Made by a program: the position numbers and the translations under genes
In this document: piece after piece, positions 7,763 through 16,534 of the stretch
Layout: each line of letters opens with the position of its first letter
How positions within the stretch are numbered: position 1 is the first letter of the stretch
Source: Franzmannia qiaohouensis
GTDB taxonomy: Bacteria; Pseudomonadota; Gammaproteobacteria; Pseudomonadales; Halomonadaceae
Length of the DNA stretch: 64,000 nucleotides
Direction: 5' to 3'
Assembly: GCF_031451695.1 (NCBI RefSeq)
Contig: NZ_JARWAM010000001.1
Span: 62,001-126,000, forward strand
The notes under the pieces: generated by a model
Seen by the model: only the letters and a program-made list of their open reading frames with translations
Databases searched by the model: none
Told to the model about the DNA's origin: nothing

Positions 7763-9249
7763 GCCTCGTCTCCCGCGTCGTCGCCGCTATCCGCGTCGCC
7801 GTTGAAGCGCCGCTCGATAAACTCGGCCAGCGCCTGCTGGGAGCCGCTGATATCCGGCAGCTCGGGGCGAATCGCCGCCTCACGCAGCTCGCCAAGCCGC
7901 TCGAGGACCCGCTGCACTCCCTCGCTGTCGGTGTCGTAGTAGGCTTCGACCAGGGCGAGCGCCTTGTCGAGGCTGGCCTCGTACAGCGCTTCCTCTTCCT
8001 TGAGCAGCGCCAGCTGGGCCTGTTCGATCAGCAGCCGGACGTTCTGGCGCAGGTAGGCCTCCTGCTCGGGGGCGATCAGTGCCTCCAGCGCCTCGTCGTG
8101 GCGGCGCACCGTGACCAGGTCGCGCAGCTCGGCACCGAAGCGCGACAGCTGCTGCTGCCAGCTGCCGGAAGGCGGCTGCTCGATGCCCGACTCGGCGGCG
8201 ATCTGCTCGATGTCCTGGCCCAGCGGCAGGCCGGCGAGCTGTTCCTGCTGGGCGTCGAGGGCCAGATAGAGGCCGGTGCGGTCGACCCGCGGCACCGAGT
8301 CCAGGGCCGCCAGCTCGGAGGAGATCGCCCGGCGTACCGGGGTAAGCGCCGGATTGTCGGCATCGCGCAGGCGGCCGTCGGCGGTGCGCAGCAGCGCCGC
8401 GGCGCCGTCGGCGTCACGCTCCAGCTGCAGGCGCTGATTGGCCAGGCGCAGCAGGTAGGCGGCCTCGGCGTGGAGCCACTCGCGCTCGTCGGCATCCTGC
8501 TCGCTGGAGAGCTCGTCGAGCACGCGGTCGAGGGTCTCGTCGACCTCGCCGCGGTAGGTGCTGAACTCGTCACGCAGTTCGGCGAGGGCGCTGTCGAGGG
8601 CCGCATCGCGCTCGCTTTCGCCCGCGTCGAGGCGCTCCTCCAGCGCTGCCAGTTCATCGCGCGTCGCCGCGTCACCGCTGCGCGACTCGAGATCGGCGAT
8701 GCGCTGCTGCTGCGCCTCGAGCCGTTCCCAGCCCTGCCAGGCGGCCAGCAGCAGCGCCAGGCCGAGCAGTATCGCCAGCACCAGCGCAATCAGACCACTC
8801 TTGCTGCCGCCGCCGTCGCGGGGCGGCGGCGTGGCCGGCGACGCCGGGGGCGGATTGCCCGCGCCACCTGCCTTGCTCGGGGAGGGCTTCCCCGCCGTAT
8901 CGGCGCCGGGCTTGGCGGTCGCGCTCGACGGCTTGCTGGCGGACTTGGCGTCAGCTGTATCGCTGGCCTGGTCGGCAGAGGTGCCGGCGGCCTTCGCCGC
9001 GGGTGTCTCGCTGGACGTGGCCGCCGATGTCTGGCCTGGCTTGTCCGCGGCGCTATCGCTGGACGTGGCCGCGGCGCTGCCCTCGGCGGGCGCCTTGCCG
9101 CCGCGGCGCCGGCTACGCGAGCGGCCGCCGCTCTTGCCCGGCGCGGCGGGATCAGATGAGGTCGCGGCAGTATCGCGGGGAGACGTCTCAGGCGGGGTCT
9201 CACCGGATGGCGTCTGGTTATCGTCCTGATCGTGTGGTTGCTTGCTCAT
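7759..9249 (-). CDS. hemX: HemX-like protein with long disordered N-terminus
   Basis: This 496-residue protein of the HemX family lies between hemD and hemY. Residues 1-150 are extremely rich in Ala, Ser, Pro, Thr and Lys and look disordered. One membrane helix lies near residues 153-172. A coiled coil follows (about 175-245) and then the conserved C-terminal HemX domain. Despite old annotations, the family has no clear methyltransferase site, and its role in heme synthesis is unknown. The low-complexity N-terminus is longer than in E. coli HemX and contains repeated Ala-Ala-Thr-Ser-Ser elements. The start is ATG 9249, six bases after the hemD stop. Confidence 0.9.
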   Translation of the reverse strand: MSKQPHDQDDNQTPSGETPPETSPRDTAATSSDPAAPGKSGGRSRSRRRGGKAPAEGSAAATSSDSAADKPGQTSAATSSETPAAKAAGTSADQASDTADAKSASKPSSATAKPGADTAGKPSPSKAGGAGNPPPASPATPPPRDGGGSKSGLIALVLAILLGLALLLAAWQGWERLEAQQQRIADLESRSGDAATRDELAALEERLDAGESERDAALDSALAELRDEFSTYRGEVDETLDRVLDELSSEQDADEREWLHAEAAYLLRLANQRLQLERDADGAAALLRTADGRLRDADNPALTPVRRAISSELAALDSVPRVDRTGLYLALDAQQEQLAGLPLGQDIEQIAAESGIEQPPSGSWQQQLSRFGAELRDLVTVRRHDEALEALIAPEQEAYLRQNVRLLIEQAQLALLKEEEALYEASLDKALALVEAYYDTDSEGVQRVLERLGELREAAIRPELPDISGSQQALAEFIERRFNGDADSGDDAGDEA

Positions 9250-9255
9250 CTGTCG

Positions 9256-10047
9256 CTAGCCCTTTTCAAGATCGTCATGATCGATTGCTGCGCCATCGTC
9301 CCGCGCGTCGATATCGGCGACTGCTGCACTCAGGGCCGCCACCGAGGCACCACCGGCAATCCGCACATCGGTGAACCCCAGGCTGCCTGCCAGTGTAGCC
9401 AAACGCCGACTGGAAACGATTAGCGGTTGGTTCAAGGCGCGTGATTGACACCATCCTGCCAGATATTCGAGCAGTTCTCCGCTGGAGATCACCAACGCCG
9501 CATAGACGCCGCGTTTCAGACGCTCGGCGGCGGCGCCCTGCGGCGGCCGCAGCACTCGTCGATAGAGTGCCAGACGCGTGACCCGGGCGCCACGCGCCGC
9601 CAGGGTCTCGGCGAGCAGCGGCCGGCCCCCTTCGCCGGCCACCAGCAGCACCTTCTGCTCGGCCAGGTGCGCCAGCGAGGGTAGCGCCAGCAGATCCTCG
9701 CTGGTGTCGCCGCCGCCCGCTGGCGGCACGTGGACCCGCACCCCCAGGCAGCGGTGCAGCGTCTCGGCCGTGGCCTGCCCCACCGCGTAGTAAGCCGGCC
9801 CCAGCGGCAGCTGCGGCCAGTAGCGGTCGAGCGCCTCGGCCAGCCGCTCGGCGGCGTAGGGGCTGACCACCACGATGCGCGCGAACTGGTCGATATCCAG
9901 CCACACGCTGCGCTGGCGGGCGTCCTCTTCGAGCGGTTCGAGCTGCATCACCTCGAGGTGCTGCGCCGCGTGCCCCTCGGCAGCCAGTGCCGCTGCCAGC
10001 CGCGCGCCGCGTTCGCCGGGGCGCGTCAGCAGGATCGGCCCCGCCAT
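9256..10047 (-). CDS. hemD: Uroporphyrinogen-III synthase
   Basis: This 263-residue protein cyclises hydroxymethylbilane to uroporphyrinogen III, the branch point to heme, siroheme and cobalamin. It starts with the family opener ILLTRPGERGARLA and has the two-domain HemD pattern, with SPYAAERLAEAL, a central YAVGQATAETL and a late ISSGELLEYL segment. Overall identity in this family is low, so position in the operon is the main support. Its ATG overlaps the hemC stop as TGATG (10045-10049), implying translational coupling. The C-terminal 15 residues are acidic. Confidence 0.93.
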   Translation of the reverse strand: MAGPILLTRPGERGARLAAALAAEGHAAQHLEVMQLEPLEEDARQRSVWLDIDQFARIVVVSPYAAERLAEALDRYWPQLPLGPAYYAVGQATAETLHRCLGVRVHVPPAGGGDTSEDLLALPSLAHLAEQKVLLVAGEGGRPLLAETLAARGARVTRLALYRRVLRPPQGAAAERLKRGVYAALVISSGELLEYLAGWCQSRALNQPLIVSSRRLATLAGSLGFTDVRIAGGASVAALSAAVADIDARDDGAAIDHDDLEKG

Positions 10048-10988
10048 CAGGCGTCGCCGTAAACCTGAGCGAGAATCTCGCCGGCGCCCTGGTCGAGCAG
10101 GTCCTCGGCGACGCGGATGCCCAGCGTCTCCGGCTCACTGGCCGAACCGCGGCCCTCGGCGCGCAGCACGTGAGTCCCCTCGGGGTTGCCCACCAGCGCG
10201 CGCAGCCACAGCGTCTGGCCGTCGTTCTCGAATACCGCATGGCCGCCGATGGGCACCTGGCAACCGCCCTCGAGGCGGGTGTTCATGGCCCGTTCGGCAC
10301 GCACCCGAGTGGCGGTAGCGGGATCATCCAGCGGCGCCAGCAGCTCGATCAAGGCGTGGTCGTCGCTGCGGCACTCGATGCCCAGCGCGCCCTGACCGCA
10401 GGCCGGCAGGCACACCTCGGGCGGCAGTTCGGCGGCGATGCGCTCGGCCAGCCCCAGCCGCCGCAGGCCGGAGGTGGCCAGGATGATGGCGTCGAACTCG
10501 CCGGCGTCGAGCTTGCCGAGGCGGGTCTGGACGTTGCCGCGCAGGCTCAGCACCTCGAAGTCGGGGCGCGCCTCGCGCATCTGCAGGCCGCGGCGCAGGC
10601 TCGAGGTGCCAATGCGTGCGCCCTCGGGCAGCGCGTCGATCGAATCATAGTGGTTGGAGACGAAGGCGTCGGTGGGTTCGGCGCCCTCGAGAATCACCGA
10701 CAGCCCCAGGCCCTCGGGAAAGTGCATCGGCACGTCCTTCATCGAGTGCACGGCGATATCGGCGCGGCCGTCGAGCATCGACTCTTCGAGCTCCTTGACG
10801 AACAGCCCCTTGCCGCCGACCTTGGCCAGCGGGGTGTCGAGGATCTTGTCGCCGCGGGTGGACATCGCCACCAGTTCCACCTCGAGGCCGGGGTGCGCCG
10901 CCATCAGGCGGTCACGCACGTGTTCGGCCTGCCACATGGCGAGCAGGCTCTTGCGGGTGGCAATACGCAGGGTGGTATAAGCGGGCAC
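10047..10988 (-). CDS. hemC: Porphobilinogen deaminase (hydroxymethylbilane synthase)
   Basis: This 313-residue enzyme joins four porphobilinogen units into hydroxymethylbilane. Conserved parts include LRIATRKSLLAMWQAEHV, FVKELEESMLDGRADIAVHS, GTSSLRR and EGGCQVPIGGHAV, whose Cys (about residue 243) carries the dipyrromethane cofactor. GTG 10988 was chosen over an in-frame ATG 63 bases further upstream. It has an AGGGAG ribosome site, and the resulting length matches the family (about 309-313). It is the first gene of hemCDXY and is divergent from argH across a 234-bp gap. A possible minus-strand -10 (TATGAT, 11069-11074) is weak. Confidence 0.95.
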   Translation of the reverse strand: MPAYTTLRIATRKSLLAMWQAEHVRDRLMAAHPGLEVELVAMSTRGDKILDTPLAKVGGKGLFVKELEESMLDGRADIAVHSMKDVPMHFPEGLGLSVILEGAEPTDAFVSNHYDSIDALPEGARIGTSSLRRGLQMREARPDFEVLSLRGNVQTRLGKLDAGEFDAIILATSGLRRLGLAERIAAELPPEVCLPACGQGALGIECRSDDHALIELLAPLDDPATATRVRAERAMNTRLEGGCQVPIGGHAVFENDGQTLWLRALVGNPEGTHVLRAEGRGSASEPETLGIRVAEDLLDQGAGEILAQVYGDA

Positions 10989-11222
10989 GGAAGGCTCCCT
11001 GGATGGGCCCGGCCGATGGCGGCCGGGCGATGAGCAAGGCGAGGAGCGCACCCTCGCATGATGCCACCATCATAATGCACCGGCGCGAGCAGGAAAAATG
11101 CGCTGCGCTCGTGGCGGCGCGCAGCGTGGCCAGCCTGCGCGACTCTGGTACACTTTGCGGCCATGAGCGCGTGTCTTTGACCGTATCACCGCCGACATGA
11201 TCACAGCAGGATGCCCAGCCCG

Positions 11223-12620
11223 ATGAGCAAACCAACCAACCAGTCCTGGGGCGGCCGCTTCAGCGAGCCCACCGACGCCTTCGTGGCCCGCTTCACCGCC
11301 TCGGTGGACTTCGACCAGCGCCTTGCCCAGCACGACATCCGCGGCTCCATCGCCCACGCCACCATGCTGGCCCGGGTCGGCGTGCTCAGCGACGCCGAAC
11401 GCGATGCCATCGTCGCCGGGCTCGGCGAGATCGCCGAGGAGATCGCCCGCGGCGATTTCGCCTGGTCGGTGCCGCTGGAAGACGTGCACATGAACATCGA
11501 GGCGCGGCTCACCGACAAGATCGGCATTACCGGCAAGAAGCTGCACACCGGCCGCTCGCGCAACGACCAGGTTGCCACCGATATCCGCCTCTACCTGCGC
11601 GATGAGATCGACGTGGTCGATGCCGAGCTGTCGCGGCTGCGCGAAGGGCTGATCGAGCTCGCCAGCCGCGAGGCCGACACCATCATGCCCGGCTTCACCC
11701 ACCTGCAGACCGCCCAGCCGGTGACCTTCGGCCACCACCTGCTGGCCTGGCAGGAGATGGTCGCCCGCGACCAGCAGCGCCTCGCCGACTGCCGCCGCCG
11801 GGTCAACGTGATGCCGCTGGGCGCCGCCGCCCTGGCCGGCACCACCTACCCCATCGACCGCCACGTCACCGCCGAGCTGCTGGGCTTCGAGCGCCCGGCC
11901 GAGAACAGCCTCGACGCGGTCAGCGATCGCGACTTCGCCATCGAGTTCACCGCCTTCGCCAGCCTGCTGCTGATGCACCTGTCGCGGATGAGCGAGGAGC
12001 TGGTGCTGTGGACCAGCGCCCAGTTCGACTTCATCGACCTGCCCGACCGCTTCTGCACCGGCTCGTCGATCATGCCGCAGAAGAAGAACCCCGACGTGCC
12101 CGAGCTGGTGCGCGGCAAGAGCGGCCGGGTCTACGGCCACCTGATGAGCCTGCTGACGCTGATGAAGTCGCAGCCGCTGGCCTACAACAAGGATAATCAG
12201 GAGGACAAGGAGCCGCTGTTCGACACCCTCGACACCGTCAAGGGCTGCCTGCGCGCCTTCGCCGACATGATCCCCGCCATCCAGGCCAAGCCCGACAACA
12301 TGCGCGAGGCGGCACGGCGCGGCTTCTCCACCGCCACCGACCTGGCCGACTACCTGGTACGCAAGGGCGTGGCCTTCCGCGACGCCCACGAGATCGTCGG
12401 CCAGTCGGTGGCCTACGGCATCGCGCAGCGCAAGGACCTCTCCGAGATGAGCCTCGACGAGCTGCGCCAGTTCTCCGATACGATCGGCGACGATGTCTTC
12501 GAGGTGCTGACCCTGGAGGGCTCGGTGGCGGCACGCAACCATATCGGTGGCACCGCCCCCGACCAGGTGCGCGCCGCCGCCCAGCGCGCCCGCGACGACC
12601 TGGCGCGGAGGCCGGCATGA
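11223..12620 (+). CDS. argH: Argininosuccinate lyase
   Basis: This 465-residue enzyme splits argininosuccinate into arginine and fumarate, the last step of arginine synthesis. The family signature GSSIMPQKKNP with the catalytic Ser lies near residue 280. TGRSRNDQVATD (about 100) and FTHLQTAQPVTFGHH (about 160) complete the active site. The start MSKPTNQSWGGRF at 11223 matches the usual N-terminus; a second in-frame ATG at 11211 would add four residues. It heads a tightly packed plus-strand cluster argH-lptM-lysA-dapF-DUF484-xerC-HAD. Its stop overlaps lptM by 4 bp. Confidence 0.95.
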   Translation: MSKPTNQSWGGRFSEPTDAFVARFTASVDFDQRLAQHDIRGSIAHATMLARVGVLSDAERDAIVAGLGEIAEEIARGDFAWSVPLEDVHMNIEARLTDKIGITGKKLHTGRSRNDQVATDIRLYLRDEIDVVDAELSRLREGLIELASREADTIMPGFTHLQTAQPVTFGHHLLAWQEMVARDQQRLADCRRRVNVMPLGAAALAGTTYPIDRHVTAELLGFERPAENSLDAVSDRDFAIEFTAFASLLLMHLSRMSEELVLWTSAQFDFIDLPDRFCTGSSIMPQKKNPDVPELVRGKSGRVYGHLMSLLTLMKSQPLAYNKDNQEDKEPLFDTLDTVKGCLRAFADMIPAIQAKPDNMREAARRGFSTATDLADYLVRKGVAFRDAHEIVGQSVAYGIAQRKDLSEMSLDELRQFSDTIGDDVFEVLTLEGSVAARNHIGGTAPDQVRAAAQRARDDLARRPA

Positions 12621-12760
12621 TCGCGCGCGCGGCACTGCTGGGCCTGGCGCTGCTGCTGCTGGCCGGCTGCGGCCAGAAGGGGCCGCTCTACATGCCCGAC
12701 GACCAACAGGCCGCCGAGCGCTACGGCGCCCCCGACACGTCCGACGACGACGAGAGCTGA
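12617..12760 (+). CDS. lptM: LptM (YifL) small outer-membrane lipoprotein
   Basis: This 47-residue lipoprotein gene is easy to miss. It starts at ATG 12617, overlapping the argH stop (ATGA). A hydrophobic signal peptide ends in the lipobox LLAGC with Cys18. The mature protein begins CGQKGPLYMPDD, the hallmark of LptM/YifL. LptM is known in E. coli to bind the LptDE lipopolysaccharide translocon and help its disulfide maturation. The acidic C-terminus ends DDDES. The position just before lysA-dapF is conserved in gammaproteobacteria. The stop is two bases before the lysA ATG. Confidence 0.92.
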   Translation: MIARAALLGLALLLLAGCGQKGPLYMPDDQQAAERYGAPDTSDDDES

Positions 12761-12762
12761 GC

Positions 12763-14040
12763 ATGGACCATTTCGAATACCGCGACGGCGTGATGTACGC
12801 CGAAGACGTGCCGCTGATGCAGGTCGCCGAGCGCATCGGCACGCCCTGCTACGTCTACTCCCGGGCCACCCTGGAGCGCCACTTCCGCGCCTACAGCGAG
12901 GCGCTGGGCAGCCATCCGCATCTGATCTGCTATGCCGTCAAGGCCAACTCCAACCTGGCGGTGCTGGGCCTGCTGGCACGCCTCGGCGCCGGCTTCGACA
13001 TCGTCTCGGTGGGCGAGCTGGAGCGGGTGCTGGCGGCCGGCGGCGACCCCGCCAAGGTGGTGTTCTCCGGCGTCGCCAAGCAGGAGAACGAGATGGCCCG
13101 CGCCCTGGAGGTGGGCATCAAGTGCTTCAACGTCGAGTCGCTGCCGGAACTCGAGCGCCTTGACGCGGTGGCCGGCGGGCTGGGCAAGGTCGCGCCGGTA
13201 TCGCTGCGAGTCAACCCCGACGTCGACGCCAGGACCCACCCCTATATCTCCACCGGGCTCAAGGCCAACAAGTTCGGCATCCCGGTGGACGAGGCGCTGA
13301 CTGTCTATGAGCGCGCCGCGGCGCTGCCCAACCTCAGGGTGGTCGGGCTCGACTGTCACATCGGCTCGCAGCTCACCGAGCTGGCGCCGTTCCTCGACGC
13401 CCTCGACCGCCTGTTGCTGCTGCTCGACAAGCTCAAGGCGCGCGGCATCGAGGTCGAGCACCTCGACCTCGGCGGCGGCCTCGGCGTGCCCTACCGCGAC
13501 GAGCGCCCGCCGGCGCCGTTCGACTACGCCGCCTCGCTGCTCGAGCGGCTCTCGCAGTGGCAGGGCCGCCAAGCGCTGACGCTGCTGTTCGAACCCGGTC
13601 GCTCGATCGCCGCCAATGCCGGCGTGCTGCTGACCCGGGTCGAGTTCCTCAAGCCCGGCGAAGAGAAGAGCTTCGCCATCGTCGACGCCGGCATGAACGA
13701 CCTGATCCGTCCGGCGCTCTACCAGGCCTGGCAGGCGATCCTGCCGGTGGATACCCGCGCGCCCCGCGACACCGGCACCTATGATGTGGTCGGCCCGGTC
13801 TGCGAGACCGGCGACTTCCTGGGCAAGGAGCGCGAACTGGCAATCGCCGCCGGCGACCTGCTGGCGGTGCGCTCGGCGGGGGCCTACGGCTTCGTGATGG
13901 CCTCCAACTACAACAGCCGTCCGCGCCCCGCCGAGGTGATGGTCGACGGCGACCGGCTGCACGTGGTGCGCCGCCGCGAGCGCCTCAGCGACCTGTGGGC
14001 CGGCGAAGCACTGCTGCCCGAGCCCGAGGAGTCGCGCTGA
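12763..14040 (+). CDS. lysA: Diaminopimelate decarboxylase
   Basis: This 425-residue PLP enzyme of alanine-racemase fold III makes lysine from meso-diaminopimelate. The PLP lysine is K60 in YAVKANSN. HIGSQL (about 203) and the C-terminal CETGDFLGK and YNSRPRPAEVMV motifs bind cofactor and substrate. The start at 12763 is two bases after the lptM stop and gives the standard N-terminus. It overlaps dapF by one base (TGATG). Having lysA directly beside dapF, which makes its substrate, puts the last two steps of the pathway in one unit. Confidence 0.96.
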   Translation: MDHFEYRDGVMYAEDVPLMQVAERIGTPCYVYSRATLERHFRAYSEALGSHPHLICYAVKANSNLAVLGLLARLGAGFDIVSVGELERVLAAGGDPAKVVFSGVAKQENEMARALEVGIKCFNVESLPELERLDAVAGGLGKVAPVSLRVNPDVDARTHPYISTGLKANKFGIPVDEALTVYERAAALPNLRVVGLDCHIGSQLTELAPFLDALDRLLLLLDKLKARGIEVEHLDLGGGLGVPYRDERPPAPFDYAASLLERLSQWQGRQALTLLFEPGRSIAANAGVLLTRVEFLKPGEEKSFAIVDAGMNDLIRPALYQAWQAILPVDTRAPRDTGTYDVVGPVCETGDFLGKERELAIAAGDLLAVRSAGAYGFVMASNYNSRPRPAEVMVDGDRLHVVRRRERLSDLWAGEALLPEPEESR

Positions 14041-14873
14041 TGCTGCTGCACTTCACCAAGATGCACGGGCTGGGCAACGACTTCATGGTCGTCGACCTGG
14101 TCACCCAGCGCGCACGACTCAGCGACGCGCAGATCCGCCAGCTCGGCGACCGCCACCTCGGCATCGGCTTCGACCAGTTGCTGATCGTCGAGCCGCCCCA
14201 CGACCCTGACATGGACTTCCGCTACCGGATCTTCAACGCCGACGGCAGCGAGGTGGAGAACTGCGGCAACGGCGCGCGCTGCTTCGCGCGCTTCGTGCGC
14301 GACCAGCGCCTGACCCACAAGCACCAGATCCGCGTCGAGACCCAGGGCGGCCCGCTGACCCTGGTGGTGGAGGACGACGGCCGGGTCAGCGTCGACATGG
14401 GCGCGCCGCGCTTCGCCCCCCAGGCGATCCCCTTCGATGCCGCCGAAGAGCGGCTGCACTACCCGCTAGAGGTCGACGGCGAGCGCCTCGAGATCGGTGC
14501 AGTCTCGATGGGCAACCCGCATGCGGTGGTGCGCGTCGACAGCGTCGATGCTGCCCCGGTAGCGCGCCTCGGTCCGGCCATCGAGCGGCATCCGCGCTTC
14601 CCCCAGCGGGTCAATGCCGGCTTCATGCAGGTGGTGTCGCCGCATGAGATCCGCCTGCGCGTGTTCGAGCGCGGCAGCGGCGAGACCCTGGCCTGCGGCA
14701 CCGGGGCCTGCGCGGCGGTGGCCTGCGGCATCCGCCAGGGCATCCTCGAGAGCCCGGTCACGGTGCACCTGCCCGGCGGCGCGCTGACCATCGACTGGCC
14801 CGGCGACGCGGCCAGCCTGATCATGACCGGCCCGGCGACCCGGGTCTTCGACGGTCGGGTGGCACTGGCCTGA
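14040..14873 (+). CDS. dapF: Diaminopimelate epimerase
   Basis: This 277-residue epimerase converts LL- to meso-diaminopimelate for lysine and peptidoglycan. The two catalytic cysteines are C75 in ENCGNGARCF and C219 in LACGTGACAA, at the expected spacing. It starts FTKMHGLGNDFMVVDL, the typical N-terminus. The ATG shares one base with the lysA stop. The next gene follows after a 29-bp gap with its own AAGGAG site. Confidence 0.96.
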   Translation: MLLHFTKMHGLGNDFMVVDLVTQRARLSDAQIRQLGDRHLGIGFDQLLIVEPPHDPDMDFRYRIFNADGSEVENCGNGARCFARFVRDQRLTHKHQIRVETQGGPLTLVVEDDGRVSVDMGAPRFAPQAIPFDAAEERLHYPLEVDGERLEIGAVSMGNPHAVVRVDSVDAAPVARLGPAIERHPRFPQRVNAGFMQVVSPHEIRLRVFERGSGETLACGTGACAAVACGIRQGILESPVTVHLPGGALTIDWPGDAASLIMTGPATRVFDGRVALA

Positions 14874-14902
14874 CCGCCCCGCTGCGATAGAAGGAGTCCC
14901 GT

Positions 14903-15619
14903 ATGGCCCGAGCCCCGGCCCCCGAACCGCGCCAGACGCTGGCCCCCGAGCGCGTCGCCGAGTGGCTGGCGCGCCACCCCGACTTCTTCGTCGGCCGCGA
15001 AGGCCTGCTGCAGCAGCTCAAGGTGCCGCACCCCGAGACCCGCGGCGCCACCTCGCTGCTCGAGCGCCTGGTCCACGACCTGCGCGAGCGCGCCGAGAGC
15101 GCCGAATGGCGCCTCGAGCAGCTGCTCGAGTCGGCGCGCCACAACGAGGCGCAGTACCGGCGCACCCGCGAAATGGTGCTGGCCCTGCTCGAGGCAGAGG
15201 ACAACGACGCCATGGGCCAGGCCCTGGCCACCCAGCTGGCCGAGCGCTTTCGCACGCCGGGGGTGGCGCTGTGGTGTCCGACCAGCCTCACCGACCGCGA
15301 GCCGCACCCGCCGCAGCCGCCGCGACACGTCCTCGACGACGCCGCCGGCACCCGCCTGGCGGCACTCCTCGACGGTCGCACCAGCCGCTGCACGCGGCTC
15401 ACGGTGACCGACTGGAAGCGCCTGCTGCCGCACCTGCAGGCCCCCGAGCAACCCGGCTCCTGCGCCATCACCCGGCTATCGCTGGGCGAGCCGCTGGGTT
15501 ACCTGGTGCTCGCCAGCCCCGACCCGGAGCACTTCCGCGCCAGCCTCGATACCCTGTTCACCGAGTACCTCGGCGACGTGGTGGCACGGCTGCTGGTACG
15601 TCACGGGCCGCCGGCGTGA
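14903..15619 (+). CDS. DUF484 family protein (YigA-like, GAF-type fold)
   Basis: This 238-residue protein belongs to the DUF484 family found between dapF and xerC in many gammaproteobacteria (E. coli yigA position). Residues 15-40 contain VAEWLARHPDFFV, the family opener. A short coiled coil follows (about 55-90), then a GAF-like domain to the C-terminus. The function is unknown; the conserved place next to xerC hints at a link with chromosome-dimer resolution but is not proof. An AAGGAG ribosome site precedes ATG 14903. The stop overlaps the GTG start of xerC. Confidence 0.88.
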   Translation: MARAPAPEPRQTLAPERVAEWLARHPDFFVGREGLLQQLKVPHPETRGATSLLERLVHDLRERAESAEWRLEQLLESARHNEAQYRRTREMVLALLEAEDNDAMGQALATQLAERFRTPGVALWCPTSLTDREPHPPQPPRHVLDDAAGTRLAALLDGRTSRCTRLTVTDWKRLLPHLQAPEQPGSCAITRLSLGEPLGYLVLASPDPEHFRASLDTLFTEYLGDVVARLLVRHGPPA

Positions 15620-16524
15620 GCACCGCCACCCTGCAGCATGAGGTCGCGGCTTTCCTCGCCGAGCTGGCCGCCCACGCCAGCCCGGCCACCGTCGCCGCCT
15701 ATCGCCAGGACCTCGCCGCGCTGACCCGGTTCGCCGAGACCGCTCAGCTCGACGGCTGGGCGGCCCTCGACCTGGCCCTGGTGCGCCGCTTCCTCGGCGC
15801 CGAACGCAGCCGCGGCCTGGCCGCGCGCAGTCTGGCCCGGCGCCGTGCGGCGCTGTCACGCTTCGCCGACCACCTGGTGCGCCGCGGCCTGCTGGCTCAC
15901 AACCCGGTGAGCCTTACCCAGGCGCCGCGCCAGCCGCGCCACCTGCCGCGCCCCGTCGACGTCGACCTGCTCGGCCGTTTCCTCGACACGCCCCATGACG
16001 ACTCGCCGCTGGCGCGGCGCGACCAGGCCATGCTCGAGCTGCTCTACTCCAGCGGCCTGCGCCTCGCCGAACTCGCCGCGCTGGATGTCGACCAGCTGCA
16101 GGCCCAGCGGGTGCGGGTGGTCGGCAAGGGCAGCAAGCCGCGCCAGGTGCCGGTGGGTGCGCGGGCGCGCCAGGCATTGGAGGCCTGGCTGGCGGTGCGC
16201 GGCCAGCTGGCCGGCGGCACTGAAACCGCGCTGTTCGTCGGCCAGCGCGGGCGGCGTCTCGGGCATCGGGCGATCCAGCTGCGCCTCGCCGCCCTGGCCC
16301 GCCAGCGCGGCCTGCCGGAGCACCTTCATCCGCACCGCCTGCGCCACTCCTTCGCCAGCCACCTGCTGGAGTCGAGCCAGGATCTGCGCGCGGTGCAGGA
16401 GCTGCTCGGCCATGCCAACCTCTCCACCACCCAGGTCTATACGCGGCTCGACTGGCAGCACCTCGCCGCCAGCTACGACGCCGCCCACCCGCGCGCCAAG
16501 CGGCGCCGTGACCCGACACCCTGA
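15616..16524 (+). CDS. xerC: Tyrosine recombinase XerC
   Basis: This 302-residue site-specific recombinase works with XerD at dif to resolve chromosome dimers. The N-terminal SAM-like core-binding domain covers about residues 5-90. The catalytic residues are all present: R149 in SSGLRLAELAALD, H240 and R243 in HPHRLRHSF, H266 in LLGHANLS and nucleophile Y275 in TTQVYTRLD. The start GTG 15616 overlaps the DUF484 stop (GTGA). Its place after dapF-DUF484 and before a YigB-like phosphatase matches E. coli and Pseudomonas, supporting XerC rather than an integron or phage integrase. Confidence 0.95.
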   Translation: MSTATLQHEVAAFLAELAAHASPATVAAYRQDLAALTRFAETAQLDGWAALDLALVRRFLGAERSRGLAARSLARRRAALSRFADHLVRRGLLAHNPVSLTQAPRQPRHLPRPVDVDLLGRFLDTPHDDSPLARRDQAMLELLYSSGLRLAELAALDVDQLQAQRVRVVGKGSKPRQVPVGARARQALEAWLAVRGQLAGGTETALFVGQRGRRLGHRAIQLRLAALARQRGLPEHLHPHRLRHSFASHLLESSQDLRAVQELLGHANLSTTQVYTRLDWQHLAASYDAAHPRAKRRRDPTP

Positions 16525-16534
16525 GACGCCTGCC

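Noticed and set aside
11070..12842. 590-codon open frame antisense to argH
   Set aside because: Covers the well-supported argH and lptM genes and has shadow-like composition.
15995..16534. N-terminal extension of the HAD phosphatase into xerC
   Set aside because: The upstream part is xerC read in another frame; HAD motif I begins right after ATG 16535.
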